Shown here: positions 8,821-20,030 of the stretch, in pieces | Position numbering within the stretch: the first letter of the stretch is position 1 | Layout: each line of letters starts with the position of its first letter | Assembly (NCBI GenBank): GCA_022385755.1 | Contig: MU278356.1 | Location: 277,377 to 341,376 of the forward strand | Origin: Trametopsis cervina | Taxonomy: Eukaryota; Basidiomycota; Agaricomycetes; Polyporales; Irpicaceae | Reading direction: 5' to 3' | Length of the DNA stretch: 64,000 bases | Program-made: the position numbers and the translations under genes | The notes under the pieces: model-generated | What the model saw: the letters and a program-made list of their open reading frames with translations, nothing else | What the model was told of the DNA's origin: nothing | The model's database searches: none

Positions 8821-10753
8821 ACCGGTGAGCCTCAGTTCCCTCTTCTCCAGTTCCCTCTCTGTCTGGTCATCGCATGCGTAGGAGCAGCATAAGATCGGAG
8901 TAGAGTCATAGTCGCGAAGCGGCTGCAACTGCGTAGTGGCAGGATGGGTAACAGCGGCCCGGACGCCACAAATATTGCTTTTTCCCGGATCAGACGAATA
9001 ATTAGACCATACCTCTGTACGCAACCAGATTTACAAGGACGTGAATTTAGGTCCACATTCATGGGGCTTCAGACCCGGTGCTGGATTTGCTGGGTTTTGT
9101 TGTACATTGCAGTCAGCAACGACGATCATCAGGGCAATGTCTTTCAGCACGCTTGGTACTGATGGGCTACACTTCGTATTAAATGAGAATTTTGTGCCGC
9201 AGATACAGCGGTGTGAAGCATGAACTCGTTATATACACTACCATGTTACTGTAGTAGGTGCGCGCTCCAAGCACTGCGATTACCAAAACGAGAGGGAGTG
9301 CTTGGCGGATCAATACGCAAGCGCTCTGGCCAGAAACGGTTTTCTCGCTGAGGGTCGCTGTCACTGTCGTCAACCCGGGATTCCTGAACTGCACCGTTGT
9401 TGACTGTATAAACACGCAAAGCTTCGTCTTTTCTCTCTCAAGTTGAGGCTCAGGGGCCTAGAAGCATCGCTGTGATATAGGCTAACGATTTGCTTTGCGG
9501 CCATCTCGTTACATGCTCGCCACCCCCTAATCACCAGCAAGGCCTCAATTATACTCAAAACGCCCTCGTCGTACCTCAGGCCCTCACCGGAGATCGGTTA
9601 TGTATACAGGCAGATAATGACACGGTGTGTGTCGGCCTCTATGAGCATGACTGATTAACTTTCCGAATAGCTTAACAGGGATACAACGTGCACAGCGCAT
9701 CGCGAACCACGGGATCTCCTAAAACAGTAATGGATCCGCTGAGAATGAGCTCAGTGGTGATGTCTTGAGGATACAGTTATAATTACACGAAGAAAACCAC
9801 ATGTAATGGAAAAGAAGATGGTGCTCTTCGGAGCCTTCGTGGTTCTTGAATGCGGTACGCCTCATTATGTTTTTTTTTCCCGCACCGAGTCTTACATAGT
9901 ATTGCTACAGGTTCATGTTGTCTACCGTGCCGCACTACAAGACGAACAACAGCGTCGGCAGCAATGTCGCGCTCTATGTCTCAGTCAGCTACTCGTGCTA
10001 TCCACTGTTATGGGGCGCGAAGACTTTTCGTTACCCTCAAATCGATCTGCTTCCTTAAGGCCCTCTTTTCCTCTCACACTTTTACCCACCACCACGGCAT
10101 GCTCGAACGCGTGTCTTTCCACATTTGGGTGTTCCGCCCTCACAGCTATGCGCTCATCCCTCGATCACCCGCTCTCCGGAGGCCAGGCCTTTTCGCCAAA
10201 CCTCCGCTGCATACGGAAGACACCAGCGGACCGCCTCCGAGGTGGATTGGTTTGCAGCGTCCAGGTCGACGCCCCGTTCGTGCGCTCTGGTCTGGTCCGG
10301 GCGGGTCTGCTATGTCTGGTGACTGTATTCAAGACATCGCCTTAGCCTCAACGAGATGTTGTCTTGGTCCCATCCAGCGGCGACGGGCAAGTTGGCCGCA
10401 CAGAGTGGCGGCTCCTTCAACCACGAGGCCACTCATCTAACCTTCGCGCCCCAGCTCCATTGAATCACACAGCGGCGAACGGCGAGTCCTGGCCGCAGGC
10501 GCCCGGAACTGTATGCCCATGGAATCGCTCCGAACGCCGATGGTCCCTTGCCGAGATTTCGGGGAGTGGCCATCTGCATCCGGCTTGGTGCTGTGGGCGG
10601 AAGAGTGGGAACGCAGGCGATGGGATCCAACGGACCATGGGTATGTCTCCGCAGACTTTGCACCTTCGTCATACTACAGCGGACTCAACTCTAGGTTCAC
10701 GGTTTGGTCACCGTAAATTTTGGCGTTTTTTGGGGGTGGGCCGCTCGTCGTTC
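8821..10753. other. Gene-poor stretch with possible gene remnants
   Basis: No confident gene. A minus-strand open stretch at about 9179-9558 carries a splice-acceptor-like TTTATACAG and a hydrophobic run (ALPLVLVIAVLGA), so it may be a decayed membrane-protein exon, but I cannot name a family. Long plus-strand frames at 9806-10440 have shadow-like composition and no domain. Confidence 0.4.
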
Positions 10754-10760
10754 TATATAA
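10754..10760 (+). promoter_or_regulatory. TATA box of the secreted-protein gene
   Basis: TATATAA, followed by AGAGAC, lies 108 nt upstream of ATG 10868 and is followed by a pyrimidine-rich leader. This suggests a strong, well-placed core promoter. Confidence 0.6.
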
Positions 10761-10867
10761 GAGACACTGGTTCAGCTGACCGACTTCTCTCGGTACGAAG
10801 CTTGCTCTGCTCGTTTTCTTTCCGCGCATACACGCCGTTTGCATCACCTTCCATTCTGCCCTCCGCG

Positions 10868-12141
10868 ATGTTCATGCGCACCCTCCCAATTTTCTGCGCC
10901 CTGCTTGCGCTCTTCGTACTCTTCGCTGAGTCGGAGGGCCGACCCATGCGCAGCAGGACTTACTCGAAGAAGGAACTTGTTGAAGCTCGGGACTGGAGCA
11001 ACTCGAAACGGCTCGCGAACGGTCTCCCTCCGCGTGCTCCCAACTTGCGCCGTACACCGACGAGGAGGGGTTCTCCGAGTGCTTCTCCTTCTCCTTCACC
11101 GTCAGTTGGCTCTACCGTAAAGACGTAAGCGCCATTTTGCTCGACGACGCAGTTCGCTTGATACTCAATCTGGATTTATCAGTTTCAGCGGACGTATCAT
11201 TATCAAGACTACGCCTGCTGCCCCCTTCATTGGCTTTGTTAGCGGTGGCTCGCCGTGAGTGTCTTACTCGTGTGCCAAAATGTGCTCGCTAATACACACT
11301 GCGCATCCAGCGCCCGTGTTGACGTGAAAGGCGCGACTGGCGGTGACCTTGAAGTCCAATTCACTACCCCACTCTTCTCCAACACCCCCTTCAACCTGCA
11401 GGCAACCGTAAGTAGCTAGCCTACATACATCTGAATTATAGGAATGAACGCTGACTTATGATGATATCGTGTCCTGTTCAAATCATTCCGCGGTCTTCTT
11501 CTGCCGCCTCCTCCTTTCGGTACCGATCACGCCTTGTCATGAAATTGTTGTGGTCCTTTCTTTTCGCTCACAATGATAGAACGGCAACTTCACGTCTGCC
11601 TTCATCGGAGGTGCCGGCGACTCGCAGCTAGCTGCTCACTCATCTGCGTGAGTACTTCGACATAGATCTGAACGCTTGAACATGTCCCAACCTAATACAT
11701 TCGTGCAGCCATGTCCAGATCACTAACGTTAACGCAAGTAAGCCCCGTCCGCGCGCTTTCTCTACCGCGCCGTTGAATAACGATGTTATCTTAGCCCCCA
11801 TTAACGCAGAACCCACATCCGCAGGCGCCTCAGCTATCTGGGTTTTCGACTACCGCACGCACCAGATCAAGCGTAAGTTCACTGCGCGATCTTGTCTCCG
11901 ATACAGGGTGGAACGCTGATTTCTGTATGATCGCAGCTCGCTGGGTCAACGTCGATGGCAGCGTCCCTAATGTCGTCATTGGGTACAACTGGCAGAGCAA
12001 CGAGCTATTCCTGACCGGTGACTTAGCCGCTTACAACTCTGCCACTGGCGGCAAAGCTGTCGCAGTCGTACGTCAATACCCTCTGTCATATTGTTCGTCT
12101 ACTTACTGTTACCATCACAGCAATTCTATCTCTCTGCGTAA
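10868..12141 (+). CDS. Secreted Agaricomycete protein (WVNxDGS-type family)
   Basis: Eight exons: 10868-11124, 11183-11254, 11311-11407, 11580-11647, 11709-11737, 11795-11872, 11937-12067 and 12121-12141; all phases agree, about 250 residues. The N-terminus is a signal peptide (FMRTLPIFCALLALFVLFAESEG), followed by a basic, Ser/Pro-rich pro-like region with dibasic RR sites. The rest is a beta-rich domain ending in AIWVFDYRT, PRWVNVDGSVP and LFLTGDLAAY. I recall this layout from a large, uncharacterised family of secreted mushroom proteins (basic leader, then an AIW...WVNxDGS...LTGD core). The function is unknown. Extracellular or cell-wall location is inferred from the signal peptide. Confidence 0.8.
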
Positions 12142-12426
12142 AGACATCTCGTTATGATCATGGACATTGATGACTTGTGATGTACTCTGCATGGACATTT
12201 GAGACTCTTGTGAACTAGTGTACCGCTTCGCACGTATGTTAGCTTTCTCGGACATTTCCACAACATCCTTGTATCTAGTACCATTACGACTTGTTCTCTT
12301 CCTCTAGAACCCTGAAACGACGATTTGTTGTGTACTTGATTGATCGACGCTATCTCCTTGGCATGGATTTTTGCCGGCACTGTTCACTGCGAAGGCTTTT
12401 CCACGCCCAGCAAGTGCAAAAGTACT
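12142..12426. other. Spacer between the secreted-protein gene and the tRNA
   Basis: No feature seen. Confidence 0.5.
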
Positions 12427-12530
12427 AGCCCACCGCGAGGGTCGAACTCGCAGCCTTCAGATCACAGGTACATGTGAATCACCCGCACTCAGTAAGAGTC
12501 TGACGCTCTATCCGATTGAGCTAGGCGGGC
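12427..12530 (-). tRNA. tRNA-Lys(CUU) with a 30-nt intron
   Basis: Read on the minus strand, the acceptor stem GCCCGCC pairs with GGTGGGC (one G-U), with discriminator U. The D arm (GCTC...GAGC), anticodon stem TCAGA/TCTGA, and T arm GCGAG-TTCGACC-CTCGC all form. The loop CTCTTAA gives anticodon CTT. A 30-nt intron occupies 12463-12492, one base 3' of the anticodon, the standard eukaryotic site. Box A and box B sequences fit internal RNA polymerase III promoters. It decodes AAG. The CCA is not encoded. Confidence 0.93.
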
Positions 12531-12676
12531 GATATAGAAAGGTAAATTTGGGTTTATATAATGACTACAGTCTCGTCTGGTTCCAAAGTCTGTTCATGCA
12601 TCCCAACAATAAGTACAAGATGCCATCCTGCGCAGACTGGATCCACCATGTCGAACGACGCTGACAGTGGCACACG

Positions 12677-14181
12677 TCATCCCACAAAGTGCAATAACCC
12701 CTTCCTATGGAGCTTCGCCATGTGCTCCCTGAACCACGCCTTGTGCTGCTCGAACCTGTCAGGTGCACAGCGCACCGCGCGCAGGTCGAGAGTGCACCGC
12801 TCGAGCGTCGGGACGCCCGCAAGCATCGCGCTGACCCATGTGGACCGTAGCCCGACCCAGGGAATGTGATTGTCCATTTCGCCGTGCGGCACCAGCGTCA
12901 CACAGCGCAGCGGCGGCAACTGGTGCTCCCTGTCGTCATCAAATTGCTGGAGGGAGAGGATGATGCGGTGCAGTATATCCCAGGCTAGGTCCGTGAGTAA
13001 GAGCTGCACGGTCAGCTCACGCAGGCGCGGTAGCGCGCAGAGGTCGATGAAAAGCTCTGGAGGGACTACATCATGAACAAAAAACCCGTTATTTGCTTGG
13101 GATTTCTCTCAAACATTGCAGAAGAGAGCAGCGACGTACATATGTCTGTGGCGCGTTGTGGTTCGAAACACTGCGTGAAGTCGAGATGGAGCTCCTCGAG
13201 CAGGTGTGAGGCGGGACGTATCAACGACCAAGGAATATTCCAGTACGACACAAACTTGACGTGGAGCGCACGCAGCGTGCCTTGGTTACCGAACGTCGGC
13301 GAGCAGTGAAGGCGTTTCCCGACACCTGGGTGGATGGGAGTGCCAATCACAATGGTGCGTGCGGCGAGTCGCGCGGGAAGGTTCTCTAGCATTGAATAGC
13401 ACACCAAGCCCGCTGGCAATCTGGCGCGCATAACTAGCGTGGAGACGGAGCCAAACCAGGCGGTCGACAGCTGCAAGACATCAACGTCGGGCAGCTGGGC
13501 TGTGGGGTAGGCGATCGTGAGCGTATCGAGGTCTATTGGCGCGGCGGTGTCTGCGTGTGCCGTCGTGATCGTGGATACATGAGCTGTGAGCTGTACGCTG
13601 TCAAAGACCAGATTGATAAGGTCAACTGCGCGCACATCATGGAAGCGGAGGAGGGTGTGGACCAGGTTTGGGTCGCATCCTCTCCAAACCGGCTCGTCAG
13701 AGCTCTCTATTGATTCGTCAGAGCTCCATACTGACCCGTCTGAGCTGTTTTCTGGGCTCTCTACGGGCATGTCATCCATGATCAGCCGCAGGTGGCGAAC
13801 GGGGCCGGGGAGGAGGGGATGGCTATCGAGCCACTGCAGAATGTCCAGGAGCCCTCTGCGACGAGTAACAGTGTCTACTGTAGAGCTCATTTCGAATCGG
13901 ATAGACAGGACACGGAGTAGATACGGCTGAGTCGCAACGTGCCAGCGTCGGCAGACAAGGCTGAATGCAAGGAAGCATTGCTTGATGGCCACTTCGTCCT
14001 CCGTGTAATCTTGTGAGGTGAAGTCCTTATAATAGTCTTTGAATGGATAATACTTGGGGAAAGACTCGCTGACACAGTCAAAGACAATGTAGAGGATGTC
14101 AAAAGGGAGCGCGTTCCAGAGCAGTGGTGGCTGCATGATTTCTGATGTCTTGCTCATATCCTTCGATGAGTGGGGCTGCAT
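12677..14181 (-). CDS. F-box protein
   Basis: Exons 14181-13140 and 13065-12677 join at phase 1 across a 74-nt intron (GTACGT...ATGTAG), giving 476 residues. The N-terminus carries an F-box-like motif (LLWNALPFDILYIVFDCV ... LVCRRWHVATQPYLLRVLSI), expected to bind Skp1 in an SCF ubiquitin ligase. The rest is a leucine-rich, beta/alpha-alternating substrate region (VRHLRLIMDD, LDTLTIAYP, LEELHLDF, LRELTVQLLL), degenerate LRRs typical of the large Agaricomycete F-box families. There is an Asp/Ser-rich insert at about residues 155-185. The first ATG is 14181; the in-frame codon upstream at 14187 is TTG. The target is unknown. Confidence 0.8.
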
Positions 14182-14712
14182 TTCCAAGCTGAGTAAGGAG
14201 CGTGGAGTGGGGACAGAAAGTTGAGTAAGGACGAAAGGTGCTCAGGCGTGATGCACACCGATTGTACAGTCGGTGCCTATTATGCTCGCTTCCTCAGTAC
14301 ACGTCCCAGGTATGTAATTGGGCGCTAGTACGTACTGATTTTCCTTGCATGCGCCAGGTACACCTAATGGCGAGAGGTCAGTTGGCTCGCGTGTGTCCTT
14401 TACCGCTAACAGAATATCGATAGACTTGAGCTGCGCGACAACAGAGGAGCAAGTGACGGCTGTGAGGACCCTGGACCACTCCCGCGCGCTTGAACACATT
14501 GACGCCACGCCCAGAGATGAGCTCTTTTCTATCTCATACGCTTCTTAGCACGACGACGGCCTACATCAATCACGCTGGAAGCCGACAACCCATGAGAGCA
14601 GAGAAATTACGTTCTATTTAACCCAAATAGTACTGATACAAACATGCCATGACGGAGGAAGAAGTCCAAGAGTGACATATCCCAAGATGACCCAAACTAA
14701 AACAGCAGCGAC
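14182..14712. other. Intergenic region
   Basis: Promoter side of the F-box gene and 3' side of the transporter gene. No supported gene. Confidence 0.5.
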
Positions 14713-17700
14713 CTAATCAAGAGCCCCGTTTCCATTACAGTAATCTACATTGCCCTGAGCCGGGTTGCCGGCCCACGCAGGGAACGGTCGCTCGGTGCCT
14801 GAGGCTCCAAAGACAGCGAACGAGAGGATGAAGATCATAACCTGCGCTCCGCCGTCGAGCGCACCGCCCAGGATGTAGTTGTACTTCTTGTACCAAGAGG
14901 GGTGGTAGCGGCGCAGCCATACTTGGGAGAGGATCCCGACGACGATGGAGGTGCAGACATCGGAGTTCACACCGACGGTCATGTTTGAGGAGTACTGCAG
15001 ATGATCAATTAGAATGTGACGGTAAAACCACGGGAGTAGACACAAATAGCACGTACGCTGTATATGATAGGCAAGGAGATGTTTTCGATCTTGAGAGGAC
15101 CGATTTTCGGCCAACGCTGTGAAGTAAGGGTCATGAGACCTAAAGCTCCTCGGTGAATAACTACAGGTCGCTCACCTTGGCAAGAACGTATTGTATGATG
15201 GTAGGGCCCATTCCGATAAGCAGACTCATGGGAATGAGGAAGTAGGGCCCCTTGGGACTGTACAGTTCCTTCGCGAGAGACCATGTGACAGCCGCGCTGT
15301 TGAGACTCTGTGTCGTCTGACCGGACTGCATGGGAGAGTCAGTGATTAATCTCACTTCGCACGTGATTGCAACTTACCCAGATGTTGGTACCGACAGGGC
15401 TGAGCAGTGTGTCACGCTGAGCGTCGACAACGGCAACCATGACAGCTGAAAGACGCAATTATCAGCAACGCTCAACCACATTGTGGATCACAGAACGTAC
15501 CGTAGTTAACAATGGCTCCGAGGATGGTACCCCACACCTGGGTCAAGAACATGACACGGGGAGGAACCTTGAGGTACTGGCCCATCTTCAAGTCTCCAGC
15601 AAGGCCGATCGATGTAGCAATAACATCGTGGCTCCACATCGAGAACTGGAGACGGAGGTCAGCAAAGTCGTACCGTGAAAGAGGTATTCTATACGTACGT
15701 AAAGGTTTGCGACTGGCTTTCCGGGGTTGACAGCACCGGCGACCATCTTCATCAGCTGGTTGGTGGCGATACCGTTGCCGGCGCGGGCGTAGAGAAGCGT
15801 GGAGAAGGGAGTGACGAAGGCACCGAGAAGCAGAGCAATGACGTATGCCCACGCCGGGAGCGTTGTCTCGCCCTTGAGCACGACAATCAACCCTATTCGA
15901 AAAAGTGAGAAACACGGTCATGAGCGGGGTAGTTGGTCTGCAACGTACCGGCGAAGAAAGCCAGCACTAGGAGGCCCGCGTACCAGTACCAAGGAGCTTC
16001 CTTGTACTTCTTCATAGCCTGCAAAAGATTACGAAACTCAGCGGCGATGTCGGGAAAGAGAAACAGGCTGATTTACCTGCCAATGTCTGTCGGGCTGCGT
16101 TCCGGCCTTAGCCTGCTTGAACGACTTAACGACGTAGGGGCCCCAGAAGAGAACGGTGTGTGCGAAGAGGGCGCCGATAGCGAGGTTCTGAGTGAGGTTG
16201 CTCCATGCGTTGGAGCCTAGGGGAAACACAAAGTCAGTTTCACTGAGAGCCTCTCAAGGGACACTGCGGCTGACCTGTGAGCGCGGGTAGACCAACCTCT
16301 TCGAGGGCGGTCTTGTTGAGCGTGAAAGTGCTGCCAAACACTACTTTCTGCGGGTAACGCGTTCCGTTCTGAGCGAAGAGAGAGGTGGAAAGCATGGGGA
16401 ATGACTTCGACTGGTATAACAGCATAATTCAGAGATGAGATATGCAGAATAAAATCAGGATACTCACGTTCCATGTGTTGGTGTAGTAGATGGCCATGAC
16501 GATGATGTAGCAGAAACCAATGCCGACCCAAGAGTTTGCTACAAAGGGTCTGAGCTTCATAAACCCACATGAGGGGAAATTTGCTTACCTTGTTGCAGAA
16601 GCGGGTAACTCATCGCGACGGAGGTGATGTACTGCCAATCCAGACCGAAGCTGAGGAATCCAAGACCCTCATTACCGTTCGTGCCACCGAAGAGGTTGGT
16701 GATAACATCCACAGCGCCAGAGGGCGACTTCTGCGTCGACAAGCAAATGATGTTGATTCCGTTGAGCAGGGGGAAGATGTACGAGGGGAAGACCTCGTAG
16801 ATGAACATGACCGAGAATGCGATCCAGAAGAGCTTGACACGCTTGGCGTTGCCGGATGTGTCGAAGTGGAGCGCTTGGAAGATGGAGACTGTCGGGAGGT
16901 TGGCCCAGTAGACCATCTCGGACGGGTACACGGTGAGGGGGCGGAGGAGACCGACGAGACCGTAGCCGAAGCATGCGGTGGAGAATGTCGCAAGGACAGC
17001 AGTCGTAGCGTGGACATTAGTGTCATAATACAACTATTTGAAGATCTCGGTCAGACGCATTTTTGGGGATATCAAGATGAACTCTTACTCGTTGAACGGC
17101 AAAATTCATGACCGCAGAGCTTCCGCCCGCTGCGGTAGATGCAATGAGGGAGGCAACAACGTGCTATTTGAGTCGAATATGATATGTCAGTATTCTCTCT
17201 CCTGTGTATCGTATAACTTGCATACCTCTTTAATACCGAAGGGTCCTGGGTTTATGAAGTGTATCCAGCGCGAGAACCGGGCGAACCGAGTGCCTTCAAC
17301 CCACGAAGCACGGGGAAGAAGAACAGACCACGCATTCCCGATCGTGTAAATGATCAGGAGCAGGAAGACGGTAGACACGGTAACTTGGACGGGCTTGAAA
17401 AGGTAGATCTAGGAATTACGGCGTATCAGATATTGATCCTGCCTCTCTGAACGCAGTCTATGCACGCACCTGGCAGAGCGCAGCGCCAAGCCCCGCAAAC
17501 ACCGTTCCCAAGAACAGTGATCTGAAAGTCAGAGCAGGGTCCTCGTCGTCCCGTACGTCGAACAGGAAGTTCGAGACATCTTCACCAGTACGAATCACCC
17601 GCTCGCCATTGACGTAGGTCGCGCCCTCCTCAGATTCCTGAGCGGTCTCGAGCGCGGCATTGTTGTCGTACGAGTCGAGCTTGTCTACAACGCTACCATC

Positions 17701-17796
17701 ACTGTGGGCGTCCTTCTCGTACACATAGTCCTTCTCGTTGGTCAGGACGGGCAGGTCGGATGCTGCGACGTCCTTATCCGTCTGGAAGTGAGCCAT
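14713..17796 (-). CDS. OPT-family oligopeptide transporter
   Basis: Fourteen exons, ending at 17470, 17226, 17089, 16589, 16468, 16275, 16077, 15949, 15699, 15501, 15378, 15176, 15057 and 14713; starts are 17796, 17408, 17163, 17033, 16538, 16410, 16216, 16018, 15892, 15645, 15445, 15325, 15116 and 14994. All phases close, giving 781 residues, a normal length. The hallmarks are NPGPFGIKEH (NPG motif), LKVPPRVMF (variant KIPPR motif), many hydrophobic helices and a C-terminal GNVDYCN. The acidic N-terminus is cytosolic. OPT proteins move tetra- to hexapeptides, glutathione or metal chelates across the plasma membrane by proton symport. It is closest in layout to fungal Opt1/Isp4. The exact substrate cannot be told from sequence. 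Confidence 0.93.
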
Positions 17797-18859
17797 AGGG
17801 AACGTAGAGCTCAGAACGCGGTAGGCCAAGGGTGGCGCGAGGGAGGAAGAGGAGTCGTCCGACCGAACTCGCCTGGGTGGATGCTACTTTAAATTATCTA
17901 GAACCGTATCAAATCAATAGAAGCATCGCAGGCCGCTCCCAGTACGCAGACGACATCTCGACAGAGACTGGTGCAATTTTCCACAGCTCCAGCCTTTCCA
18001 CTCGGGATCAAACTACATGCGCGGACCAACCAATCGATCTGGTCGAGTCTTGGGCTTGCTGACACCGTCCTGGCGAATACACATCGCAACTTGCAGTTCA
18101 CTGACTGTGTATCATCTTGCCTCAGTATATTTCCGGAGCCGTGCCTGAGCATTTCGAAAGCAACGGGTATGTCGAGCGCCATACGGTCGGTGCCCGAGCG
18201 CACATTTTTCGGTTCAGGTAACCGTAGGTGCCCTATTGCCATGTTGTTTCAGCTGGTAAAATCATTAAGGACAGGCTGAGCATACCGTTCCACATGGTCC
18301 ATCGAATGGCTCATTCCTGACCGGGATGACGGTGGAGAGTCTCACGGTTCGGGAGAATGATGTCTCATCCAACAAGTTGAATCTCCATTGTGCGATCCAT
18401 ATTCTTCAACAAGAGACATGAACACCGTGTATTCGAGATGGGAAACGTCGCGACGATAGCGAGTGACGGTAGCAGCAGCGGTGCGCTAGCGTCGCTTTCC
18501 TAACTTGGCTTAAGTTTATTTTACGTAAGCTCACGCCAGCTGCGTCTGTTAGAACCTTTTCGGCGCAGTTCGATCCTTCACTTGAACAGTCACTCTCGGG
18601 TAACGATAATTGTCGTTACTGTTTGTAGCCTCTTCAAAATGAGTATAGACTATCGGCGTTCAATGGCGTTCAAGCACATTATTCACAATTTGCAAGATGC
18701 TATTTTAGGAGAATTGCGACATCCGGAACTATTTCATCCAGTGCAAGATCCGTGTCGTTCAACCTAAATGCCTATTCACTTTTGAGAGCAGCATGCGGTC
18801 CGTAGAATCAGCCCTGGACGATATCCGTGGAAAACGGTCAAAACTGCCCTCCGAGTGAC
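17797..18859. other. Promoter side of the transporter gene, no gene seen
   Basis: Short frames on both strands (for example 17971-18279) lack domain features or consistent splice sites. Confidence 0.5.
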
Positions 18860-19470
18860 CCGGCTGTCAAACAACGTTCCTCATGTCTGTGCACGCAATA
18901 ACAACGAATCACTGCGAATGGAATCGCCATTGTACTTATTTTATCTTCCTCCACAAAACATACCTTCAACGCCATCCCGCAACACGGGAGAACAATGACA
19001 TCGCCAGTGAAACGTATAGCGACTTCTCCATAAGCTGACTCCGAGGATGCAGCGGTCAGTGTGAGGCACGGACAAGAGATAGACACAGTATTCAATGCCT
19101 CCGCACAATCCTACTGTAACATGCTCTCAACTGAGAGGTCAACATATCATCACTTACGACTATCACACAATAGATGAATACGATTCCATGTTCAGGAACA
19201 CGCCCATGAGCATGATTCAGCGATGTAGATAAGGAAGCACCTACAATGATCACAAGAGACCGCACGCAGAAATGCAACATAGTACAGCAGCGAACCATAG
19301 GTATTAAGAATGTACAGGTATGACCTCATGTTAGTAGCAGACAAGTGCCTCAGCCACCGCCACTGAATTCCGAATTCGCGCCACAACGCTGGCGCTAGCC
19401 AAATTCCAGAACATAATCGAGTCCGCAGCTCGGGAGAGACGTCATAAACTAAGCAAAAAGCCAACGACCG
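18860..19470 (-). pseudogene. Possible remnant of a DUF6533-like membrane-protein gene
   Basis: Read on the minus strand, this begins with ATGACGTCTCTCCCGAGC and includes EFGIQWRW...YLYILNTYGSLLYYVAFLRA, which resembles the N-terminal signature of fungal DUF6533 proteins (an E-x-x-x-W helix, then an LxLxNRY-like helix). Further hydrophobic pieces follow near 19092-19250 and 18838-19095, with donor- and acceptor-like sites. I could not join a full-length frame, so I treat it as a decayed or partial gene. The family call is a weak resemblance only. Confidence 0.25.
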
Positions 19471-20030
19471 ACCGAAATCTCAGCACGTGAGGCTTCAACT
19501 GATAATCTCGAGCCGAATAGTATTAGATCTAGCTGACGTCAAACAGCTCACATTCACAATGGAAATGTACATACAGGACTAACTACTGATTATGCTGTGA
19601 GTACGACAAGAGGAGTAGGCGGGTCGATGTGTGAAGCGGGATATTAAGATGAAGGAAAAAAACAGTGTCTGTAAAGCGGAGTGGAGTGGAGCGGGCAGGA
19701 GGGGAGGGGAGAGGCGATAGGCGGGGAGAGGGTGCGAGCAGTGCTTGATGGTATAATGTACTATGATACATGCTGTGTTACAGATGCGACGTGCGACAAT
19801 AAAATCCATGAATCGTATCGAGAAAAGGAGGATTAAGTGAACACTAACAAGAAGGGGACGACATACTGACGCGTGAATGTCTCATCAAATGAACGTCGAT
19901 ATGCTTGAAGGACTGAAGGACGGGGTTCGGGAAGGGAATACTGTATGGGCACAAAAAGTTACAACAGATCGTGTTTGACATCGTATTTTTTCTTCGTTTT
20001 TCGGTTTCATGACGGGGAATGGGGATACGG
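19471..20030. other. 3' flank of the CH-kinase gene
   Basis: The purine-rich region at 19600-19750 and surrounding sequence contain no gene I can support. Confidence 0.5.

Noticed and set aside
9806..10440. Two overlapping plus-strand frames of about 180-196 residues
   Set aside because: No domain, signal peptide or splice context; composition is arginine- and serine-heavy like random frames in GC-rich DNA.
10364..10867. N-terminal extension of the secreted-protein frame
   Set aside because: The frame is open upstream by chance; the TATA box at 10754 and the signal peptide starting at ATG 10868 show the true start.
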